Shown here piece after piece: positions 9,736 to 18,198 of a stretch of 20,097 bases of DNA. The stretch lies in contig KB722764.1 in assembly GCA_000349905.1 (NCBI GenBank), forward strand, positions 167,744-187,840. The letters are read 5' to 3'. Origin of the DNA: Volvariella volvacea V23. Taxonomy: Eukaryota > Basidiomycota > Agaricomycetes > Agaricales > Pluteaceae. How positions within the stretch are numbered: position 1 is the stretch's first letter; each line of letters starts with the position of its first letter. The position numbers were made by a program, and so were the translations under genes. The notes under the pieces are model-generated. The model saw only the letters and a program-made list of their open reading frames with translations. It did no database searches and was not told the DNA's origin.

Positions 9736-10836
9736 CTTTCTTAGCCATTCTTCGCGCTCCTTTCTCATACTTCTCTATGCACCCATTCTTTTCTATATTC
9801 ACTCTCTCGAACCATTCTTCAGGTTTCAATGCGCAACCCTAATCTCCCTTTTTTTCTGATGCTCCATCTTTTTTCCTAGTCTCGCCTTTTTCTGCATGGC
9901 CGTCTAGCACACATTTCACATGTGTATGTTCTTCCACTCGGTGTTTCGACCTGTGGGCTAAATGCGTCTAATACAGCATCAAGCAACATCTCCTATTGCG
10001 CCTACATGACTTGGCTCGCTTTGTGCTAGCCGCGCTTGTGTAAGGTAGCCATTCCTCTAGTTTGAGGGTTATTATTGTACACGATGATGTATGTCCCCGG
10101 TCTCCACGTTCAAGCCCCACAACTAACGGTCACACTTCTGCTACTTTTTCCGCCTCCCGCTTGCCCATTTGTGATGTTGGCTTATGAATGGCATAGTGAA
10201 GTCTTGATGTATATGCAAACAGAGAAAAATGTAACGTAGGTTTGATGTTGATTGGCTCGTATTCAATTCAATTTCGAATTGCCGTTCTGTTTCACCGTTG
10301 CATTTGTGTGAGGGTTTGAAAGGGAGGTAATGGTTATTGTAAAAGGTACTGCTCCAAGGTAGACGCCCTAGCAACATATAATGACACTTGGGTTGGCGGC
10401 CAGTGGAGTTATGTGGTGGTGAGCGAATTTGTTTCTCCTAACCTTGCACAAAACCATCGGCGGAGTCTGCTACTTTAAATCGATGATCCGATAATTACCA
10501 TCTCTGCCGTACTACTATCCTCAGCAATTGACAAGCTTGCTCGACAATTCATATAAGCAACCCTCCTGGGACGGTCGTTACCGTAGCCCGGCCGGCTCGA
10601 CAATATTTTATGCTCCACAAGCCCTCAGTTCCTTGGGTATGTCTTGTTTGTTGGTGTCGCACTAACAGGATTCCCTTCGTTAGGAGAGTGCTCGCCAAGG
10701 CGGAAGCTGAATATGCTGGCCGGTGCATAATGCGATGCACACCAGGAATGTATGCGTTCCATTGGGATGTGGTTTTGATACCTGCCAAGTTATTATCGAG
10801 GACGTCATCGCTTAAGTCATCAATCAGTCTTATCCT
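9736..10836. other. Intergenic, no supported gene
   Basis: The 3' flank of the pinin-like gene (T- and C-rich to about 9900) is followed by sequence with no recognised family. The open stretch at 10610-10948 on the plus strand enters the NACHT relic only at its end; the first 75 codons or so have no match I can see. An earlier part of the relic may lie here but is too decayed to call. Confidence 0.55.
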
Positions 10837-11278
10837 TCATAAGAGAAAATGCAAAATTTGGATCCACATGCTAGACGCAAGTGATTTGGTTCGGTCGACT
10901 TTCAAACTCTTCAAGAATGTGATTTTTTTGCACGATTCCTGTCAGTAGACCAAATCCTCTACCCTTTAATGCATGCAACCCGTCCAACAAAATTTCGCAG
11001 CCCGGAGAAAAATTTTCGGTACTTGGACCACACTGTGGACCTTTTGCACTTGCAAGTTGATTTTGTTATGACCGCTTCTGGTGTTGATCGACATTTGTGT
11101 AGGGCAAAGAACAACACGGCGAGGTTGGTCGGTCGATCCGATGCCGAGGACGATTCTGGAGCTCCTAATGGGGCTTCCGGCAGAATACCATATCACCAGC
11201 TCAATCAAGATGCTGTGCTCTGCTGGTATTATTCATCACTGAAATTAATTGCCTTGTGACTCATATCCCTTCTTTTAG
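10837..11278 (+). pseudogene. Relic of the 3' end of a NACHT gene
   Basis: Matches the C-terminal part of the intact gene at 13897-16469 in order. WIHMLDASDLVRSTFKLF corresponds to RDWVDDSDVVWATLKVF. Next comes an intron-like stretch (10941-11000), then PEKNFRYLDHTVD for PEEDQEYLR/LEQTVER, and YHQLNQDAVLCW for FHELNRDAVLCW. An intron-like GTATTA...TTTTAG (11226-11278) follows at the same place as intron 3 of the intact gene. The splice phase before PEK no longer fits, the last exon is not recognisable downstream, and no NACHT module lies upstream. It is a truncated, non-functional copy. Confidence 0.7.
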
Positions 11279-11671
11279 GCTTAATCTCACTATCTGGTCG
11301 TAGGGGGTGTTATAGATTGATGGCTGAATGCTGATGAATGCTACCGGCGCTAGTAGACTGTCGCACAATTGGTATGTCTGAATGCAAACCCTCAATCTGA
11401 CCATCAGTTCACAACACGATTGTCCAAAGCATAGTATGTAATGTGGTAGTTAGACTCTGTGGCTGACTCTGGCTAAGGCAGCCACCCAATGGTGATAGTT
11501 CAATATAATACTAGGTAGGAATTTTGTGGGTTCGTAGTAATGTACACGAATAAATGGTCTATATGGCTGACATTTGTATCATATTTTTCATCTAGGGGAG
11601 GCCTTCGCCACCATTCCCCACTCACTTTCTCCCACCTGGGAACCAAAGTTGATAGGGAATTGAATACAAGC
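11279..11671. other. Intergenic, no supported gene
   Basis: Presumed 3' untranslated region of the minus-strand CFEM-like gene that stops at 11672. No RNA gene or repeat recognised. Confidence 0.5.
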
Positions 11672-13323
11672 TCAAGAAGCACCATAACCAGGGGGAGGAA
11701 CATCCGAATCTCCCAACGCCCACGCAGACTCCAGCATTCTGTTCAACCTCTCAATCTCACTTCTCAATTGCGCGACCTGGGCGCTTGCCGCATCGCCGTC
11801 GGCTTCAGCTTCTCTAGAGTTATTCGTCGTGGCATCTGCATTCTCATCTCCACTCGCAGAGACTCGTAGGCGCAGCGCCGATTTGGGATTGTCCTCTCGG
11901 CGCACCGCAGGTTGCGATTCCGGCGTCGGGACTTGTCCGCGCTCTGCATCCGCTGTAATGTCGATTCGGGGAAGCAGCGGGTCGGTATCGGCACCCTCGT
12001 CGTGACCTGTACCACGAGCATCATCATCATTCGTACGAGCAATCGCCCCCAACTCCCGTTCAACAGCAGCCAACTGGCGCCTCAACGACGCCTGCCGTCT
12101 TCTCGCCTTTGTATTCATCCTCCGAACAATCGGTTCTCCCCGCGCTTCATGGCCTCCAAGTGGTGCGCTATCGCGTGGCAGGCCCGTCTCCAATCGGGCC
12201 GGGGGGCGTTTTGTCGCCGACGACGGTGTTGGTGTAGATTGAGCCCGAGATCGTTGGAGGAGAGACGCTTGGATGTCCTCTGCTGCCAATGCGCCTTTGG
12301 TAAATGGTGTGATTCCGTTTGACGAACCTTGGCCTTGTCCATCTTCTGTACGATCCCAAGGCTTATCGTGGTTCGGGTCAGGCAGGGTCCCTTTGTTTTC
12401 GATCGAGAAAGGGATTGGATTGAGCGGGGTTCGTTTTCGGTTTTGATGCCGGCGGTAGAGGAGATACAGACAGCCGCCTATCGCGAGGACTAGTACAGCG
12501 ATTCCGCTGGTTAGGATGCCGATTTGGGCAGAAGAAAGAGAGGACGGAGGGCTGGGGTAGGAGTGAGGTGAGAGGAGTGATGTGACGCTGAATGTATCGT
12601 GAGGTACCTTGTGACGATTGGGGATGTAGGTGGAGACTGAGACGGTCTTTGGAGAGTGAAATACTGGTGATACTCCGAGAGAGCGGTTTCTATCAGCCAA
12701 TTTGAACGAAGCCATCCCATCAGACACGGTGCGGATTGGAGGCGAGATTGCATACCAACCATTTGAGCAAAGCCTGTCTCTGAGCCCTATTACCTCTTGC
12801 ACATAATTACCAAACGGGTCGGTTGGAAATACGTCCCGACAATAATTACTGGATTCCATGCATTGCAGGAGATATAGCATATATTGAGCATCGCACCAGC
12901 ACCCATCTTCCCACATTCTGTGAGTGAACGTGACGCGACATCAGCTAAATTGCATTTCAAAGCGGTAAAAAAATATGGGACGACATCAACTCACGTATCG
13001 GTGGTGCAACCTGGTAGTTGGAGCACACTCTGCGCCTCGACTCCACAGTCAATCACGCACTTTTGGGCTTCCGTCACCAGAAGTGTATGTGTTGTTTGAT
13101 ATGCCACGAACGTAGTTGTTATCACATGATACGTAATCGATTCAGAATCGGTGAAAGTGGTGGTAGTCTGTGTGGGAGTCGGCGTAGGACTTGGCAATGC
13201 AGATAGCTTCTGGGCATCCGCAGGCATGGAGAACACCGCAAAAACGGCCACTTGAACATAGAGATAACGAGCTGGAACCACGAAACTGGGCATTAGGCCC
13301 GAATGGAGGATTTTGCTCGACAT
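11672..13323 (-). CDS. CFEM-like single-pass membrane protein with coiled-coil cytoplasmic tail
   Basis: Two exons, 13323-12995 and 12917-11672 (1575 nt, 524 aa), joined in phase 2 across a 77 nt intron. A start at the second ATG (13293) would place the hydrophobic VQVAVFAVFSMPADA closer to the N-terminus as a signal peptide, giving 514 aa. After a Pro/Thr-rich spacer come eight cysteines at residues 89, 93, 106, 116, 118, 129, 136 and 160, with PGCTTDTMWEDGCWC in the middle. This matches the CFEM layout (Cys pair, GC, Asp, CxC, then three spaced Cys); fungal CFEM proteins bind haem or act at the cell surface. A Ser/Pro-rich stalk leads to one membrane helix (about 242-264, ILTSGIAVLVLAIGGCLYLL), stopped by RRHQNRKR. 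The tail has two coiled-coil segments (RRQASLRRQLAAVERELGAI; QLRSEIERLNRML) and ends PPPGYGAS. CFEM membership is by cysteine spacing only; ligand and role are unknown. Confidence 0.75.
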
Positions 13324-13896
13324 GAATTGATGGCAAGGTGGCGGAATGTGCACTGTCGGTGGGCCGAGATGCTTCAAAGACGACTGCTTATTTACCCCAG
13401 AACAGGGCCCCCGAACTCGTCGGTAACAAGCCGTCCAGGGACAGATATATACGGGATCGCCAAACCTCCGGAGATGACAGATTGGAGGTGACGTCAAAGG
13501 TGATTGGCAGTCATAGCATTGGTCTTCCGGTGGGTCAGTGAAGGGGCATGCCTCGTTGTATCGTTATCGTCTGTGCGGCATACAACGACCATGTCACTTT
13601 CACACACTGTTCCGTTCGCCCGGGCCTACGACGCGAAGGGATCGTACAAGTGGCAAAGGATGCGTGATTGACAATTGGTGTTGGCAGCGGGAGGGGAATT
13701 CGGGGATGAGAGCATTTGAACCGCCATTGAAACCCACCGCGACGCGAGTCAGCACTCCTCGTTGGCTTCAAGAACAATACCAGCGCACTCGGCACCTTTG
13801 GTGAGGGTACACCATTGACGGCGTGTCCTGGGCGAATGACTAAAGGAGCTATGTCCTGCGTCGTTCCTCTTTTGGCCCTCAACTGAAGACCGCCAT
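13324..13896. promoter_or_regulatory. Divergent intergenic region between the CFEM-like gene and the intact NACHT gene
   Basis: 573 bases separate the two outward-facing start codons. The left side carries a TATA-like element for the minus-strand gene; no clear TATA box is seen for the NACHT gene. The open stretches here on both strands have no family signal. Confidence 0.5.
13446..13451 (-). promoter_or_regulatory. TATA-like element upstream of the CFEM-like gene
   Basis: TATATA within GTATATATCTG on the minus strand, about 125 bases before the ATG at 13323. Confidence 0.4.
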
Positions 13897-16469
13897 ATGC
13901 CCCAAAGCCCTCCTCAATACCCCCAAACTTGCGATGTCCCTTGGCAATGGGCAGCCTTCTTCAGTCAGGCCAACATTAACAACAGAGAGGGCACAATCAT
14001 CGCAACAGCTGGTACGACAAATGTCCACCATCACACCTCTCCGATCGCTGATGCTCGAGGTGTGCAGGATTCATCACTCTCATACCTATGGATTCTTAAT
14101 TCCTTCCACTAGCGCTCTCAGCAAGAGAGAGACTCCGAGCCTTGGTCGTCCGTGACGCCATCCATACCGGAAGAGTGCGTGCAGATCCACTGGAATGCGA
14201 TCGCAACACACGCCAGGCCATCATTGAAGACATCGTTATCTGGATCGAGGACGAACGACGAACGCATCACATCCTATGGCTACGTGGCCCCGCCGGCATC
14301 GGAAAATCAGCCATCGCAAAGACAGTTGCGGATCGCTTGGACGAACCGGGCTCGAAAGCCAAAGTCGCTGGGTCGTTTTTCTTCTTCAGCGGCGATGCCC
14401 AGCGTAATAGCCTCGATCACTTTGTTCCAACGATTGCGTACCGATTGGCAGTCAGTATTGAGGAAGTAGGGAGGATGATTGACGGGGTAATCGAGCGGGA
14501 TCCAGAGGTACTGTACGCAGACGCAGTAGTACAATGGAAGAAGCTGGTCATTGAGACCGTCATGGCAGTATCCCGAATTCCACCAGCCGTGTTTATCATC
14601 GATGGCTTGGACGAATGCGGAAACGAGAAGGACCAAAGGAGACTCTTAGAGCTCATCACCGCTTGCGGGGATCATTTCCCAATCGCTTTCCTAATCGCCA
14701 GCCGACCGGAACCCCACATCGTCAACTGCTTCAACGCAGACCCCCTCTCGTCGTTCTGCCGCCCGACCATCGACCTCACTCATTGCGGCGATTCACAGGA
14801 AATGGAGCTGTTCATCCGATCCAGCTTTTCACGGATCTATACACGACACCGGGATATACTCCGATCTTATTCAGTCAACGGTGCTTGGCCATCTGAAGAA
14901 ACCATATATCACATTACATATCATGCCGACGGTCAATACATATATCCCGTCACGCTCTTCAAGTACATCGACCAAGACTACGAAAATCCACACGAGCGCC
15001 TACAGGAATGCATACACCAGCTGCCCGAAACGCTCTCTTCTCTGGACGCGCTCTACATGCAAATCATGCAATCCTCACACCACCCCGACAACCACCAAGT
15101 CCAAAACCTGCTCTTCCTCATCCTCACACCAACTCTACTCGAGCCAATCCACCCCCGGCGCTCGCTCCCGCCACGTGTCTGCACCATCGGCCGTCTGGCA
15201 ACGATTGTCGGTTCAGATCCCGTCCAATGCCGCTTGAAGCTTCGAAGACTCCACTCCCTCATTGACGTCCCTAGCCACGACGACCACGACATCCACATCC
15301 ACCACCGGTCCTTTATCGACTTTATCTTCGACGCCGCGCGCAGTGGTCAGTACCACCTCAACCCATTGCATTGCGCACCACGAATCGTCGAGACGTGTCT
15401 GTCGTCTCTAGAGAAGAGGAAGGGCACCGAGATCGCGCCCATCGTTCGGTGTTGGTGGCGCGCCTGCAAGCTTATTTCATATCCTGGCGTGTCTTCGGGC
15501 CTGGTATTGCGGTTGGAGAAGGTCGATCTCGCGCAGGTGTTGTGGGATGTTCAGGCGTTTGCTGATACTTGGCATCCTCTGGAGCGCGACTATGGGGGGT
15601 TCTTGGATAACTGTAGGACTTGGGTGGTCTACGGACCCGAAGCAGAAGCAGAAGCAGAGGAACGAGAGATGGCCTCGACGCGGAAGAACTCGACTCTACT
15701 CGACAGATTCCCATCGAGTGCTTTTGATCTTGCTAGGATCGCGCATTACATAGGACAGGTTTGCACGAGCGTTGAACAAAGCTCATCTGTCCGGCGTACG
15801 AGAAAGGAGGCGCCGCGATGTCCCGTATCCTGGAAGGGCTTGCTAGCGCTCGCCGAGCCCTTATGGGAGAGAATGGCATGGTGCACCAGTCGGGACTGGG
15901 TGGACGACAGCGACGTAGTCTGGGCGACGCTCAAAGTCTTCACAAGCGACACGCTCTTCCAAAAGCTGTACGTACCTCTCCCGCGCGTCGTGTTATCAAA
16001 TCTGACTGTGATGATAGGCCGGAAGAAGATCAAGAGTATTTGCGCACTTGGAGCAGACCGTGGAGCGCGTGCCCGGGTTCGGCGCCCTTCTGGCGAAGGG
16101 AGCTTGTCGACGCGTTTGCTGGCCAACCGCCTAGTCTCTCCCTGGACGCGATCGTTCGGGATCTTCGAGATCTTCCAGCAGAGTATCACTTTCACGAACT
16201 TAACCGAGATGCTGTGCTTTGCTGGCTGGAGGTTCGTTCGTATTTTTATTGTTTGAGGCTGATCTCATATCGTCCTCGCCGCTTAGGAGGAGTGTGAGTA
16301 CGAGGATGTGAAGGATGTTGTTGAGCATTGGCAAGTGGGCGAATGTTACTTGCAACCACGGGGTTGTCACAAAGTTCAGCCGACAAGTTCTGTGGCCCGG
16401 TTCTCTTCTCCATCTTCTGTGGTTCTAGAGTTCCTGGGAGCTAATCGGGGAGAGAAGCGGCTACGTTGA
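13897..16469 (+). CDS. NACHT-domain NTPase, fungal NLR type, intact
   Basis: Four exons: 13897-14059, 14113-15967, 16018-16231 and 16287-16469 (2415 nt, 804 aa). All introns are 50-55 nt, GT-AG, with fitting phases; the donor GTACGT at 15968 is the one that puts exon 3 in frame. NACHT proteins are STAND NTPases that in fungi act in nonself recognition and regulated cell death. Walker A is GPAGIGKSAIAK (113-124) and Walker B is FIIDGLDECG (215-224), followed by the IASRPEPHI segment. Beyond the NACHT come a winged-helix-like region with LDALYMQIMQ and RRLHSLIDVP, then HHRSFIDFIF, typical of basidiomycete members. There are no WD40, ankyrin or TPR repeats. The N-terminal exon is short and holds NNREGTIIATAGTTN (28-42). 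A GAAGCA repeat gives an EAEAEA run. Part of exon 3 may be in a displaced frame. The ligand and any effector partner are unknown. Confidence 0.88.
15639..15656 (+). repeat. (GAAGCA)3 hexanucleotide repeat inside the NACHT gene
   Basis: Three perfect units encode Glu-Ala repeats in a charged loop of the C-terminal half. In-frame expansion or contraction would change only loop length. Confidence 0.85.
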
Positions 16470-16682
16470 CCGGCAGGCGATGGTTAACAGGAGAAACTCT
16501 GGATTTCTTGTGCCCAGTTTGTCGCTCATTGTCTCGTGTCGTTGCTATAACAAGCACGCAATGACCACTTCCGGTGTGTCATTGTGGAAATAACCAAATG
16601 TGGATTCTTGCGGTTGTTCTCCGCTTTACGTCCCTATCTAGCAAGTAGCTCACTTCTTGCTGGCCCCTCGATCATCGACGGA

Positions 16683-16998
16683 ATGGACCCACATGTGTAT
16701 CCCTCATCCCAAGAACAGCAAGCGAGTTTAACGGCGCAAAAATAGACAATACTAAGGGGGGTAATCATTGCAACCGCGAGCATGAAGAATACCTATCAAG
16801 TTACTACCAACAGAGGTACGCATTATTCAGCACTTTAACGGCTGAAATCCCTGATATCGCCCAATTCTGTCAGCACGAGAAGCGTTACGGCCTTTGATAG
16901 TTCGCGATGCCATGCACACCGGAAACGTACGCACAAATCCATTAGAATGTCACCCAAGCACACGCCAGGCCATCGTAGAAGACAGCATCCGCACCTGA
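16683..16998 (+). pseudogene. Relic of the 5' end of a NACHT gene
   Basis: Exon 1 starts at ATG 16683. After a frame change it reads FNGAKIDNTKG, and after another GVIIATASMKNTYQVTTN, matching ANINNREGTIIATAGTTN of the intact gene. A 58 nt intron (16816-16873) ending tctgtcag is still visible. Exon 2 then reads REALRPLIVRDAMHTG and CHPSTRQAIVEDSIR, followed by TGA at 16996-16998, just before where the ATPase would begin. No Walker motifs follow. It is a truncated, frameshifted copy lying between the two larger NACHT genes. Confidence 0.75.
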
Positions 16999-18198
16999 GG
17001 AAGAAAGTTCGACCGAACACCCTTTTCACGGCAGTACCACCACCTTGTGTCTTGTTGTCCTCATTCAATGCCCATTCTCCACCGCATTGTCACCCGTTAT
17101 GCTTTCGTTGTCGTTCTTATTACATCAGGAGGCACGCCTCACGCTTCAAGTGGCGCGAGATGCAGTTCAAGTTGTTAATCCATATGACTAGCGAGTGGCA
17201 CCAGTCAATGCGCTGAGACCTAACCCAAGCGACCTGGTAGATGTTGCAGCGTGTTGGTTGGGTCAGAACCGAGAAATGGAGGTAGAATACTCATTTTTAC
17301 CATGAAGACACATCAATATCGCTACTGGTCCTTATAAGGGCTAGGGAATTACCCACATTGTCTACAAGTGGGGCCGACAGAACTATTTTCTGTGATATGA
17401 ATACCCGAAGCGAGGTAATTTGTGAGTAGTTAGGCGAGAAGATATTTCTAATAGTTTGTCAAATTACCTTGGGATTGTTGAATCACTCTGCTTTGGAGTC
17501 CCCGTCAAGGCCATCCTCAGTGTATCTATCTCAGCGAAACACCTGCGACCAGGCAGTCGAACATCCAGTCAGAAGAACGGTCAGGTTCTCGATGCTAAGC
17601 TGCATTCTGTTCTACTATGACCTGCAGGCCTGGCACGATGGGATCCGTCCTGTTGATGCGTGTAGGTTACTCACCCATTTCACCTGCGCCAAATTCACCA
17701 AGAGGAACACTACGGACCTGAGTTGCATGGGGGGAATGTGCGTGTAGCCACTGAAATGCGACTCTAATGTATCATTGAATGCAAAAAGCATTATTGGCGT
17801 CGACTTGGGATGAGAAGTGGAGGCGTGAGTAGCGTCGTCTGCAAACAAAATCTCTCAGGAGTTCCCCAGATCTACCTCTATCAGAGGAATGGGAATTATG
17901 TTACCGTTCTCAATTTAACAATACCTGTAAATGCGCTATAAAGAAATTGACATCCAAATGTTGTGATGCGCTGTGCTGGGCATTGATCCAAATCGGGAGT
18001 ATCTCGTGGAACCGCCACACAATGTCCCTTCATTATGGTGGCCAGATTAGGGTCCCTTTTACGGTGAGAATCGATTATGTACAGACCATCAACGGCCAAA
18101 TGACCAAATGGAGAACCAAGTGCTGTTACTCTCCGATTAGACTCACCCTCAACCAAGTACTGCCACGTCATTCCTAGACGCCCAACAGCTCGACGCAG
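16999..18198. other. Intergenic, no supported gene
   Basis: About 1.2 kb between the 5' relic and the second NACHT gene. A 103-codon minus-strand stretch (18207-17896) begins with ATG and reads somewhat like protein (GHLAVDGLYIIDSHRKRD), but it overlaps the start of the NACHT gene and matches no family I know. A 77-codon minus-strand stretch at 17848-17615 is equally unplaced. No remnants of the NACHT ATPase were found here. Confidence 0.5.

Noticed and set aside
9272..9859. 195-codon plus-strand open stretch
   Set aside because: Alternate frame of the last pinin-like exon; Arg/Lys-rich because it shadows an acidic/basic tail. The correct frame continues the spliced protein.
12711..12776. 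Possible intron (GTATGC...GATAG) in exon 2 of the CFEM-like gene
   Set aside because: Removing it creates a stop or shifts the frame away from the membrane helix, so the continuous exon is preferred.
14142..16256. Single 704-codon open stretch as the full NACHT gene
   Set aside because: It reads through two introns and begins at TTG. Splicing adds a 5' exon and the C-terminal exons, which match the relics and the second copy.
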